Part shown: positions 10,077 through 17,722 of the stretch, one piece after another | How positions within the stretch are numbered: the stretch's first letter is position 1 | Layout: the number at the start of each line of letters is the position of its first letter | From: Myxococcales bacterium | GTDB taxonomy: Bacteria; Myxococcota_A; Polyangia; Fen-1088 | DNA length: 35,761 nt | Direction: 5' to 3' | Assembly: GCA_003142855.1 (NCBI GenBank) | Contig: PLNW01000159.1 | Coordinates: forward strand, 40,274-76,034 | The notes under the pieces: generated by a model | What the model was told of the DNA's origin: nothing | What the model saw: only the letters and a program-made list of their open reading frames with translations | Databases searched by the model: none | Program-made: the position numbers and the translations under genes

Positions 10077-10769
10077 CTAGTCGCCGTGCAGTCTGTTGAT
10101 CAGGTCTTCCTGCTCCTCTGGGGACAAGGCCCAGTCGCTGATGGGATAGACAAGGTGTTCCTCGTCTTCGTGGTGGCGGGCCAGGCTGCGCCGTACTTGC
10201 GGCAACAAGGCTTCACTGGCCAGTACATCCTGTTTGGCCAGGGCCGCTTCCAGCTCAGGCAGAAGAGCGCGCAGCTCCCCATGCTCGGCGAGCATGCCAG
10301 GCACGGCGCCCGCCACGGGCTCGCTCATGCGTAGCAGCGCCGGAAAGAGCAACGCCTCCTCGGCGGCCATGTGACGCTCAAGCGCGTTGGATAGCGCGGC
10401 AAAACGCCGATACGCCTCGGCCAGCACGCCCACGCGCAGGAAGTGCTGCAACTCAGTCAACAGGCCGTCGATGCGCGCATGGTCGGCCCTCAGGTGTTCG
10501 GCGAGGGTGAGCCGCTGCTCCGGGCGGCGTAGCTGCAAGTCGGAGCGGAAGCAATTCGCGGCGACCACTGCGATGGTGCAGTCGATCTCGCCCTGATGCA
10601 TTTGGCGAAAAGTCGTGAGCAGAGGCTTGGGATCCCGGTCGGTCACCAGAATCACGCGGCGACCGCTGCGCAGTTCATCCAACACGCGGGCAACCGCCAC
10701 GCGGCGGTCTTCCAGGGAAAGTCCGCGAATGTCGACCTGAAGCAGCTCGGCCCTGACCGGTGCGGCCAT
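10077..10769 (-). CDS. DUF2249-hemerythrin fusion protein
   Basis: About 230 residues. The N-terminal domain (LLQVDIRGLSLEDRRVAV, then LVTDRDPKPLL) matches DUF2249. The C-terminal half is a hemerythrin-type four-helix bundle with iron ligands in EHLRADHARI, ERHMAAEEALLFP, LAEHGEL and RHHEDEEHLVYP. Such proteins bind a di-iron site and sense or handle oxygen or nitric oxide; DUF2249 often accompanies nitrosative-stress proteins. A GTG at 10778 is open in frame, but ATG 10769 has AGGTGGA 4-5 nt upstream and is preferred. It is a single-gene unit convergent with the lipoprotein. Confidence 0.85.
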   Translation of the reverse strand: MAAPVRAELLQVDIRGLSLEDRRVAVARVLDELRSGRRVILVTDRDPKPLLTTFRQMHQGEIDCTIAVVAANCFRSDLQLRRPEQRLTLAEHLRADHARIDGLLTELQHFLRVGVLAEAYRRFAALSNALERHMAAEEALLFPALLRMSEPVAGAVPGMLAEHGELRALLPELEAALAKQDVLASEALLPQVRRSLARHHEDEEHLVYPISDWALSPEEQEDLINRLHGD

Positions 10770-10864
10770 ACAGTCCACCTACATCGACTTGCGGCCCCTG
10801 ACAAGGGACCGCAGCGATATCTGGACTCCGGAATCGAGGGGACCCGGCCGCGGCGAATGCCTGT

Positions 10865-10884
10865 GGGGCGACCGCAGGTCGCCC
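10865..10884. repeat. GGGCGACC hairpin repeat, copy 2 (inverted)
   Basis: GGGGCGACC-GCA-GGTCGCCC is the reverse complement of the unit near 3996. It lies between the divergent hemerythrin and Smr genes. Confidence 0.75.
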
Positions 10885-10927
10885 ACCGCGACGAGCTTGG
10901 GGTAGTATTTGGAGCGGAACTCCGATC

Positions 10928-11521
10928 ATGGATTCGCGCAAGCCCGCTTCGACAGCCGACGCGCCAGCCCCGGGCGCTGGCCAAGGCACGGCCGAGGAAG
11001 AAGAGCGCCGGCTTTTCGAGGCCGCCATGCAAGGTGTGCGGCCCTTGCCGCCTGGGCCCCGGCGCGTCGTGCCCGAGTGGCAGGCCGACCCGCCAGCGCG
11101 ATCTGCGCCGTCGCGGTCGCGGCCGCCTCGGGAAACGCTGCAGGTAGAAGAGAATGGCGACAAGCTGACCGGTGCGGCCTTTGGCGTGGCCCACGATTTG
11201 CTGCGCTCGCTCGCGCGCGGCGAGATTGCGCCTGAGGCCGAATTGAACTTGCACCACTTGAGCGCGGATGCGGCCGCTCATCAGGCCGAGCGCTTCATCG
11301 AGCAGTCGGTGGCAAAGGGTCGGCGTTGCGTGTTGCTGATTCATGGCCGCGGCCTGCACTCCGGCCCGAGCGGGCCGGCCCTGCGACCGGCCTTGGTCGA
11401 GTTCCTGTGCCGGCGGCCGCTGGCCAAGCAGGTGCTGGCCTTCACCTCGGCCCCGCCCCGTCACGGCGGCGCGGGCGCACTGCTGGTGCTCCTGCGAAGG
11501 GCTAAATCTTCCCGCCCGTGA
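10928..11521 (+). CDS. Smr-domain protein
   Basis: 197 residues. The first 95 are low-complexity, Pro/Arg/Ala-rich and probably disordered. The C-terminal half is an Smr (small MutS-related) domain: LNLHHLSADAAAHQAERFI corresponds to the LDLHG motif, CVLLIHGRGLHS to the HGxG motif, and a GGAGALLVLL ending is typical. Smr domains act as nucleases or nucleic-acid binders in recombination, repair or ribosome rescue. The first motif reads LHH rather than LHG, which may alter activity. ATG 10928 follows GGAGCGGA. The 3' end overlaps the convergent polyferredoxin gene by 20 nt. Confidence 0.85.
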   Translation: MDSRKPASTADAPAPGAGQGTAEEEERRLFEAAMQGVRPLPPGPRRVVPEWQADPPARSAPSRSRPPRETLQVEENGDKLTGAAFGVAHDLLRSLARGEIAPEAELNLHHLSADAAAHQAERFIEQSVAKGRRCVLLIHGRGLHSGPSGPALRPALVEFLCRRPLAKQVLAFTSAPPRHGGAGALLVLLRRAKSSRP

Positions 11522-13010
11522 GCGAGATGCTGCTTCTGGGAGTGCGGCTTTCGTTCGCCGCGCTCACGCGCACGCCGGCGCGATCCACCACCGGGCAACG
11601 GGTTTCACAGGTGCCGCAGCCAGTACAGTAGTCAAGATCGACAAACGGCATCTTCAGGGTCTTCTGCTTGCCGTCGCGGCCTATGACGGTTTCCATCTTG
11701 AAGTAGATGGCTTTGGGCGAGGTCGGGCAGACTTCCTCGCACACGATGCATTCGGTCTGGTAGCCCCAGGGCAGGCAGCGGCCCTTGTCGAAGAAGGCCG
11801 AGCCGATGCGCACCGGCGGCCGAGACGGCATCTCGCCGACCTTCTTTTCGATGGTCAGCTTCTCGATGGCGCCGGTGGGACAGACTTGGCCGCACAGGGT
11901 GCAGTTGGCCTCGCAGTAGCCGATGCGCGGGATCAGAATGGGCGACCAGAACCCCTCGATGCCGGCTTCTTGCAGCGCGGGTTGCAGACCGCCGGTGGGG
12001 CAGACCTTCATGCAGGCGCCGCACTTGAGGCACTTTTCCAGAAAAGCGCTTTCTTCCAGCGAGCCAGGCGGACGGATGCGCGCGGGATTCGGTCGCGGCT
12101 CAACACCGTCGGAGGCGCGCATGAACGGCACCGCCACCGCGCCCGCCACGCCGGCGCCCAGCCACTTACGCCGCACCAGATCGATCTTGGTGGTGGACGA
12201 CGCTAGCGGCGGCAGGAACTTGTAGGAAAGCCCGCCGCGCGGGCAGCCCTCGATGCAGTTCAGGCACACCATGCACTCGGTGGCGCGCACCGTGCCCTGG
12301 GGATCGGCCGCGCCCTGGCAGTCGGACCCGCAGAACTTGCAGCCCTTGCAGATATCCGGGTTCTTGCTGATGCGAAAGAGTGAGAACTTCGACAGCAGTC
12401 CGAGCAGCGCGCCCAGCGGACAGAGCACGCGACAGTAGAAGCGCGGGTACACGAAGTTGAGCGCCAGCGCGCCGAAGAACACCAGGGTTATCAGGGTGCC
12501 CCACTGGAAGTGCCGTTCGCCCTGGTACTTACCAAAGACCACGTTGCCCAACGTGGGCATGACCGACGTGGCCAGCCCGCGCCAGGTCGAGGCGATGGGA
12601 TCGAGCAGGCCGATCTGCACGCTGCCGGCTGCCGCCAGGCCCAGCATGACCGCCAGCACCAGGTACTTGATCTTGTGCGAGGCGCGCGGGGCGTTCTGTT
12701 TCACCCGGTCGGGCGGGCGCCGCTTGCGCGCCAGGAATCCCAGCGCCTGGTGCAGAACGCCCATGGGGCACATCCATGCGCAGAAGACGCGGCCCAGAAC
12801 CAACGTGAGCACGATGAGAATCAGAGCCCACAGCAACGTGTGATGCAGCGAATGCGAAGCCAGCGCAGTGGTGAGCGCGACCAGAGGGTCGAACTCGAGC
12901 AACCACTGCACGTCGTAGCCGCGGATCAGGCCCGCGGTGGTGACCAGCAGGAGGAACAGGAAGAATCCCAGGAAGACAATCTGGTAGGCGCGACGCAACC
13001 AACGAAACAT
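11502..13010 (-). CDS. NapH-like membrane polyferredoxin
   Basis: About 502 residues. The N-terminal part has roughly four membrane segments and two CX3CP motifs, GRVFCAWMCPMG and FYCRVLCPLG, as in NapH/CcoG/RdxA-type proteins. The rest is a chain of 4Fe-4S sites: CKGCKFCGSDC, CMVCLNCIEGCP, CLKCGACMKVCP, CEANCTLCGQVCP, CIVCEEVCP and CTGCGTCETRCP. It probably moves electrons between the membrane quinone pool and an envelope partner. ATG 13010 follows a GGGGGG purine tract and lies 2 nt after the upstream DUF362 stop, so the two are co-transcribed with the DUF6599-like gene. The exact partner is unknown; an NAP-type function is not supported since no nitrate reductase genes are present. Confidence 0.93.
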   Translation of the reverse strand: MFRWLRRAYQIVFLGFFLFLLLVTTAGLIRGYDVQWLLEFDPLVALTTALASHSLHHTLLWALILIVLTLVLGRVFCAWMCPMGVLHQALGFLARKRRPPDRVKQNAPRASHKIKYLVLAVMLGLAAAGSVQIGLLDPIASTWRGLATSVMPTLGNVVFGKYQGERHFQWGTLITLVFFGALALNFVYPRFYCRVLCPLGALLGLLSKFSLFRISKNPDICKGCKFCGSDCQGAADPQGTVRATECMVCLNCIEGCPRGGLSYKFLPPLASSTTKIDLVRRKWLGAGVAGAVAVPFMRASDGVEPRPNPARIRPPGSLEESAFLEKCLKCGACMKVCPTGGLQPALQEAGIEGFWSPILIPRIGYCEANCTLCGQVCPTGAIEKLTIEKKVGEMPSRPPVRIGSAFFDKGRCLPWGYQTECIVCEEVCPTSPKAIYFKMETVIGRDGKQKTLKMPFVDLDYCTGCGTCETRCPVVDRAGVRVSAANESRTPRSSISLTGGKI

Positions 13011-13012
13011 GG

Positions 13013-14068
13013 TCAGCCCCCCAGCTCGACGGTCTTGAGGTTGTGCCACTGTGGCGTGCCCAGGCCGGCCTTCATTCCCTCGACAATAAATCCGACGTCG
13101 TTGGGATTGAGGCCGAGCAGGGTGGCGCCGAATGCATCCAGCGCGACCTCGTCGCTGCCAGCCGCGATGGTGTCCATTTGTTTCACGTCAGCCAGGCTGC
13201 CGCCGGTGGGGCCGTTGGCCGTCAGGATGCGCGTGGCATCGAGGATGGTCAGGGTGGGCTTGACCATGGCCGCCAGGTCGATAATAGAAAGGTGGATGTT
13301 CTGGTGCAGCTTCACCCGCTGGCCGCCCAGCACGCCGTACCAGTTCTTGAGCGCCATGGACGCCAGCGAAAGCCCGTGCTGTTTGACGATGGGAACGTTG
13401 ATCACGCGGTCAGCTTCCACAAAGGGAAAGAGCACGTCGCCGGTGTGCAGGAGCTTGCCTGACACGTTGACCTCGCGGAAGGCCGAGGCATCGGGCCGAA
13501 TCACGGTGGCGCCGGCCGCCTTGGCCGCCTTCTCGATGCCGGAGCGGGCAAAGCACTGCTCGGGCGTGTTGACTGAAGCATCGGTCAACCACACCTTGGA
13601 CGCGCCTGCCGCGACCACCAAGCGCACGACCTCGGCCACCACGTCGGGATTGGTGTTGGCGGCCTGCTCGGGTGTGCGATTCCAGCCGATGTTGGGCTTG
13701 ATGACCACGCGCTCGCCGCGGCGGACGAAGCGGCCCATGCCGCCCAAGGCCTCCACGGCCCGGCGCACGTTGGCCGCGGGATCCGGCCCGCGCACGATGG
13801 CCATGTCTGTGGCACCGGCGGGTTTGTCGGCCCGATGATCCTTGAGGGTGGGCAGGTCGCGGGTCTTCTTCGATCCGCTTCGCTCGCGCAGTCCGAGACC
13901 GAGCGCCACTGACCCGACGGCCATGGCCGCGGTCATGCCCACGCGCAGAGCCGCGCGGCGATCCATGCCCGCGGCGTCGGATGGAGCCGTTGCTGTCGTG
14001 TGACTGCTCTTGGAAACTCGCGCCTCAGGTACTCGATCGTACGGGCCAGGCGGTCCGTTGCTGTTCAT
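13013..14068 (-). CDS. DUF362 protein, Tat-type signal (paralogue 1)
   Basis: 351 residues from ATG 14068. A hydrophobic segment after a twin-arginine-like MDRRAALRVG suggests Tat export. The mature domain matches DUF362: ANVRRAVEALGGMGRFVRRGERVVIKPNIGW, VVAAGASKVWLTDASVN, VINVPIVKQHGLSLASMALKNWYGVLGG, TLTILDATRILTANGPTGG and SDEVALDAFGATLLG. DUF362 proteins are often tied to 4Fe-4S proteins but their reaction is not established. ATG 14068 overlaps the DUF6599-like stop by 4 nt; ATG 13966 just before the RR motif is a possible shorter start. The next gene is the polyferredoxin. Confidence 0.85.
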   Translation of the reverse strand: MNSNGPPGPYDRVPEARVSKSSHTTATAPSDAAGMDRRAALRVGMTAAMAVGSVALGLGLRERSGSKKTRDLPTLKDHRADKPAGATDMAIVRGPDPAANVRRAVEALGGMGRFVRRGERVVIKPNIGWNRTPEQAANTNPDVVAEVVRLVVAAGASKVWLTDASVNTPEQCFARSGIEKAAKAAGATVIRPDASAFREVNVSGKLLHTGDVLFPFVEADRVINVPIVKQHGLSLASMALKNWYGVLGGQRVKLHQNIHLSIIDLAAMVKPTLTILDATRILTANGPTGGSLADVKQMDTIAAGSDEVALDAFGATLLGLNPNDVGFIVEGMKAGLGTPQWHNLKTVELGG

Positions 14069-14610
14069 TTCATCTTCCCCTTGAGCGCCTTGGCCAGCCC
14101 AGGCAGGGCGGCTTCGGCCTTCTTGTCGAACGCGGTCAGCTTCACGTAGTAGCGGCCCGAACGAAACACGAACGACATGGGACCCGAGATCGCGTCGGGA
14201 AAGTCCGCCACCGGCTTGGCTGTGGCCGATTTCTCGGCATTGAAGATCGCCTCGGCATTGGCCGGCTCGGCCATGTCGTAGACGTCGCAAACCATGTCGT
14301 CGCCGCCCGCCGAGGCCAACTCGGCCGCAGCCAGCTTGCGGTAGTGGCGATCGATGAAAATGGGTGCCGCACCGTCGATGTAGTCGAACAGGCCTTTCTC
14401 GTCGTACAAACCGACCTTGTCCTTGACCTTGGCGCCACCCAGGTCGCCCTCGAAAAGCGCAAGCAAGGTCTTGTCAGCCTCTGCGCCCGACGGGCGTGGC
14501 TTGCCTGCGGCTGCGACGGCTGGGGTAGGGGCGCGACGGCCATCGCGGACCATCCATCCAATGAACGCTGGCGGGATGAGGGCCAGCATGACGAAAACGA
14601 AGATGCGCAC
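14065..14610 (-). CDS. DUF6599-like exported protein
   Basis: 181 residues. GTG 14610 starts an uncleaved anchor or signal (MRIFVFVMLALIPPAFIGWM), followed by a Pro/Ala-rich linker. The core has LFDYIDGAAPIFIDRHYRKLAAAEL, then VCDVYDMAEPANAEAIFNAEK, then FVFRSGRYYVKLTAFDK. These parts match the family I know as DUF6599 (Y-I-N/D-G-A-A, I-Y-D-M, G-R-Y-Y-V-K-L). Function is unknown. It is first in an operon with DUF362 and polyferredoxin genes. Related domains occur at 14766-15413 and within the large protein at 17723. Linker codons include sequence similar to the GGGTAGGGGCG repeat near 3991. Confidence 0.75.
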   Translation of the reverse strand: MRIFVFVMLALIPPAFIGWMVRDGRRAPTPAVAAAGKPRPSGAEADKTLLALFEGDLGGAKVKDKVGLYDEKGLFDYIDGAAPIFIDRHYRKLAAAELASAGGDDMVCDVYDMAEPANAEAIFNAEKSATAKPVADFPDAISGPMSFVFRSGRYYVKLTAFDKKAEAALPGLAKALKGKMK

Positions 14611-14713
14611 TGCCTGGAAGACTACGGCGAGCGCACGGTGTCAATCAAGCGCGACCGCGTCGATCAGACTGTCATTGCGCCTGTGGTCGCCGCGGTCAAT
14701 AATTCCGGCGGGC

Positions 14714-14729
14714 TGCCTCGCAAGAGGCA
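14714..14729. promoter_or_regulatory. Short hairpin in the divergent spacer
   Basis: TGCCTC-GCAA-GAGGCA, a 6-bp stem with a GNRA-type loop, lies between the divergent DUF6599-like gene and the lipoprotein. It precedes the GGAGG ribosome-binding site by about 25 nt and may act on its leader. Confidence 0.35.
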
Positions 14730-14765
14730 CACGATACGTTGAACCCCGCTTATGGAGGAAAACAC

Positions 14766-15413
14766 ATGACTCGTCTACGGTGTCTCAGTCTTTGCGCGTG
14801 CCTCGGCCTTTCGCTGACGACTCTGGCCTGCGGCAGCGGCGGCAGCGGCGCGGCCAAACCCTGGGACCAGGGACGCATTGCAAACACAGGGACTGGATGG
14901 TGGGTCAACGCCACCAAGGGAGTGTTCTTCTTCTCCGTCAGCCTCAGCAATTCGTACCTAACAGACAAGGCTGGGGGAGCGACCGTGATCAGCTTCACTG
15001 AAGGTCTGATCAACAAGATCACGCCCGGTGTGGCGCCAGCCTCGTTGCTGCCGACATCTGGCGAGGTCCCGCCCTGGACCTACGACCAGACCAGCGACTA
15101 CACAAAGGACGGATCTGTCACGGCGACCAACTCTATCGACGCGACAACCTACATCGACGGGGCAGCCGATCCGTTCTTTGACTCAACCAGGAGCTATCAG
15201 CCGGTGGCGCTCACATGGGAGCTGTACACCAACGGCTCCACCACAACACCACAAGGGATGGATGCGAAGATCGTCCAGATGGCGTCCCAGGGCGATGCCG
15301 GGAAGCTCTTCAATGATATTCTTAGCTTCTCCCAGTACACCCCTCCGCCGGTCGGCAGCGTAGCCTGGACCCAGTGCACGGGATCGGATCCGAATCCCTG
15401 TGGGAGTCTGTAG
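14766..15413 (+). CDS. Lipoprotein with DUF6599-like motif
   Basis: 215 residues. ATG 14766 has GGAGG 8 nt upstream. The signal peptide ends in lipobox LTTLAC. After a Gly/Ser stretch, the middle has LLPTSGEVPPWTYD and then TTYIDGAADPFFDSTRSYQPVALTWELYTNG. This aligns with YIDGAAPIFIDRHYR of the neighbouring gene and RIDGAAPKYIDRGW of the 1393-residue protein, though the later motifs are weaker. The C-terminus has two Cys (QCTGSDPNPCG). Probably an outer or inner membrane lipoprotein working with the DUF362/polyferredoxin set. Family assignment is tentative and no reaction can be given. It is convergent with the DUF362 paralogue 2, 15 nt apart. Confidence 0.65.
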   Translation: MTRLRCLSLCACLGLSLTTLACGSGGSGAAKPWDQGRIANTGTGWWVNATKGVFFFSVSLSNSYLTDKAGGATVISFTEGLINKITPGVAPASLLPTSGEVPPWTYDQTSDYTKDGSVTATNSIDATTYIDGAADPFFDSTRSYQPVALTWELYTNGSTTTPQGMDAKIVQMASQGDAGKLFNDILSFSQYTPPPVGSVAWTQCTGSDPNPCGSL

Positions 15414-15428
15414 CGCGTCAGCCCGTGG

Positions 15429-16649
15429 TCAGACCTGAACCAGAGAGAAGCTCGTGGTGCCCAGGCCGAGGGCTGCGGCGTTGTCGATCCAGCGGAGCAA
15501 CTTTGTGTCGACGGGGGGGAGCCCCGGCCCGATAGACGCGAGAATCTTGTTCATCAGAACCGCGGCATAGCTGTCCATCGCGACTGGGTCTTGCGACAAG
15601 AGAATGCGCCTGGGCGCGAAATCGGCGGGGTCGGCGGTGTCTTTGGTGACTTCGGCGATGAGCGCGTCGACGATGTTCAGTGAAATCGAGTTGCGGATGG
15701 CCGGCAGGGCGTAGAGCTTGGGCAGGCCGGTTTGGACGGGTGCGTGGTAGCTGCCCGGAATGTCGATGATGCCGTAGATGTTCTTCATGGCACCGGTGAC
15801 GCCGGACACCCCGTGCCTCTTAAACACCGGGCAGTTGATGGTGAGATCGGTGAGTTCGGTCAGGATGCGCGACAGACGCGGTGATTGGCATTCTATGGTT
15901 GGGCTGATCTGTTCGCCATAGCCGGGCTGGACGTCGGTGTTCGTGTCGGGGATGCCGCCATCTTGCGGCGGATCATTCCGGGTCCCAAGAAGTTGGGCAC
16001 CAGCCAGATCATCGGCGCTGTACTTGCCGTGGCGGTTGAGCTCGTCGAGCCGACGGTCCCACACCACGATCTTGGCGGGATCCACCCCCAGCTTGTCGCG
16101 CAGGCTAACCACGATGGCGTGCACCAGGGCCGGCGAAGTGACTACCCATTGATTGAGGCAGTTGACCTTGAGCCCGATGCGCATGCCAGGGCGGTATTTG
16201 GGTAGCAGAACCCTCCAGGGATTGTCAGGGTCGCTGCCCACGCCCCACGTGCCCGCATCGGCGTCCTCAGCGCCGCCATCCGCGCCCGAGGTGTCTGCAG
16301 CACTTTCCAGGGCGCCGGCGTTTGGCGCCGGCAAGGTGGCGTTGAACTGCGCGGCCTGCTGGGCCAAGGCTGTCAGACCCGCGTCGAACATTTCAGCCAC
16401 CACATCGGGCTGGATGATGCTACTGGCGTTGACGCTATCCTGGTTCAGCACCTCGACCACGGTGGGAGTGACCGGCCTGGGGATGGGAACGTTGGCGTTT
16501 GCGCCGGCGTCCGGGTCCACGCAAACCGGGGCCCAGTGTCCACCCACGCTGGGAAAGCAACCGGCCAGCCCGGTTACCGAGGCTGCGGCTGCCACCTTTG
16601 CGGCATCGGCCAGGATCTCTCGGCGTGTTCTGCCTCCGGTATGTGACAT
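15429..16649 (-). CDS. DUF362 lipoprotein, Tat-type signal (paralogue 2)
   Basis: 406 residues. The N-terminus GGRTRREILADAAKVAAAASVTGLAGC combines a twin-arginine motif (TRREIL) with a lipobox (LAGC), implying Tat export and lipid anchoring. An acidic low-complexity region (residues about 50-130) separates it from the DUF362 domain: IGLKVNCLNQWVVTSPALVHAIV, PAKIVVWDR, LTDLTINCPVFKRHGVSGVTGAMKNIYG and LSQDPVAMDSYAAVLMNKIL. GGGAA upstream of ATG 16649 is a fair Shine-Dalgarno. It lies divergent from paralogue 3, sharing a 151-nt spacer. Substrate and reaction are unknown. Confidence 0.85.
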   Translation of the reverse strand: MSHTGGRTRREILADAAKVAAAASVTGLAGCFPSVGGHWAPVCVDPDAGANANVPIPRPVTPTVVEVLNQDSVNASSIIQPDVVAEMFDAGLTALAQQAAQFNATLPAPNAGALESAADTSGADGGAEDADAGTWGVGSDPDNPWRVLLPKYRPGMRIGLKVNCLNQWVVTSPALVHAIVVSLRDKLGVDPAKIVVWDRRLDELNRHGKYSADDLAGAQLLGTRNDPPQDGGIPDTNTDVQPGYGEQISPTIECQSPRLSRILTELTDLTINCPVFKRHGVSGVTGAMKNIYGIIDIPGSYHAPVQTGLPKLYALPAIRNSISLNIVDALIAEVTKDTADPADFAPRRILLSQDPVAMDSYAAVLMNKILASIGPGLPPVDTKLLRWIDNAAALGLGTTSFSLVQV

Positions 16650-16800
16650 GCAAATTCCCTTTTTTAAGATGCAATTTCCTTTGAGCGGTTGCTTGGAAAG
16701 AATAGCATGGCCGACTTGGGTCTTCTGGTAGAATCACGCTCGGTCGGTCAAGGGTGGCGGTAACACCGCGGTGGCGCGGTCCCAGTCCAAGGAACAACAC
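16650..16800. promoter_or_regulatory. Divergent spacer between two DUF362 genes
   Basis: The spacer contains an A/T-rich stretch near the minus-strand start, TAGAAT at about 16730 as a possible plus-strand -10 without a good -35, and a CACCGCGGTG palindrome around 16764-16774. It must hold both promoters, but none can be placed with confidence. Confidence 0.3.
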
Positions 16801-17706
16801 ATGACAGCCATTTCCCGACGCACTTTCGTAGGCGGCTCGCTGGCCGCAGTAGCTGCTCTTCGTTATGGACGGGCCTTCGCCGCGGGCGAGCCCGACATCG
16901 TGGACGTGCAGGGCACCGATCCACACAAGATGATTGCCGCGCTGTTTGCGGCCTTGGGCGGCATTGGCAAGTTCGTCAAGAAGGGTGACTTCGTGGTCAT
17001 CAAGCCCAACGCGGCCTTTGCCAATCCCGCCGAATGGGGCAGCACCACGCATCCGCAGACCGTGCTGGCGGTGGCCCAGGCGTGCATGGAGGCCAAGGCC
17101 AAGGGGGTCATGATCCTGGAATTCCCGCAGGCCAAGGGCGAAATGTGCCTCAAGCGTTGCGGCCTGACCGAGGCCATGGCCGCATTGCCCGCCGCCAAGA
17201 TCAAACTGCTGGGGGCCGCTGGTGACTTCCAGAAGACCACCGTTCCAGGCGTGGCCTTGAAGAGCACGGATGTGGCCAAGAGCGTGTTGTCGGCCGATGT
17301 GCTCATCAACCTGGCGGCGGCCAAGGCGCACTACCAGTCAGGTGTGTCGCTGGGGCTGAAGAATCACATGGGGCTGGTTTTTGACCGGCAGATCTTTCAT
17401 ACCGCGTTGGATCTGCACCAGGCCATCGCCGATCTAGGCCTGGTCATCAAGCCGAATCTCACGATTATTGACGGCACACGCGCTCTGCTCACCAACGGCC
17501 CGGCAGGTCCGGGCGACACGGCAACCCCTGGTCGCATGGTGGCCGGCCGTCGCATCGCCTCGGTCGATGCCTATGGTCTGACCCTGGCCAAGTTCAACGG
17601 CAAGAACATGACACCCGCCGATGTCAGACACATCGAGCTCGCCGGCAAGGCGGGCTTGGGGGAAACCGACATCGCGAAGCTGAAGGTCAAGAAGGTTTCC
17701 GCCTAG
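16801..17706 (+). CDS. DUF362 protein, Tat-type signal (paralogue 3)
   Basis: 301 residues. The leader SRRTFVGGSLAAVAALRYGRAFA is a typical Tat signal with a cleavable end. The mature domain closely parallels paralogue 1: LFAALGGIGKFVKKGDFVVIKPNAAF, EAKAKGVMILEFPQ, VLINLAAAKAHYQSGVSLGLKNHMG, NLTIIDGTRALLTNGPAGPG and VDAYGLTLAKFNG. It has no C-terminal ferredoxin. ATG 16801 follows AAGGA; a further in-frame ATG at 16771 lacks one. It is followed after 16 nt by the large envelope protein, so the two likely form an operon. Function is unknown; the parallel pairing with DUF6599-like proteins is notable. Confidence 0.87.
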   Translation: MTAISRRTFVGGSLAAVAALRYGRAFAAGEPDIVDVQGTDPHKMIAALFAALGGIGKFVKKGDFVVIKPNAAFANPAEWGSTTHPQTVLAVAQACMEAKAKGVMILEFPQAKGEMCLKRCGLTEAMAALPAAKIKLLGAAGDFQKTTVPGVALKSTDVAKSVLSADVLINLAAAKAHYQSGVSLGLKNHMGLVFDRQIFHTALDLHQAIADLGLVIKPNLTIIDGTRALLTNGPAGPGDTATPGRMVAGRRIASVDAYGLTLAKFNGKNMTPADVRHIELAGKAGLGETDIAKLKVKKVSA

Positions 17707-17722
17707 GCCGGCCCATAGCGCC

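Noticed and set aside
11502..11521. Frameshift or fusion between Smr and polyferredoxin genes
   Set aside because: They are convergent and simply overlap by 20 nt at their 3' ends; both end naturally.
12510..13838. Open frame on the plus strand opposite polyferredoxin and DUF362
   Set aside because: Antisense to well-supported genes; low-complexity Ser/Arg/Thr composition with no domains.
13981..14742. Plus-strand frame opposite the DUF6599-like gene
   Set aside because: The minus strand has the conserved motifs and operon spacing. The plus frame has no recognisable domain.
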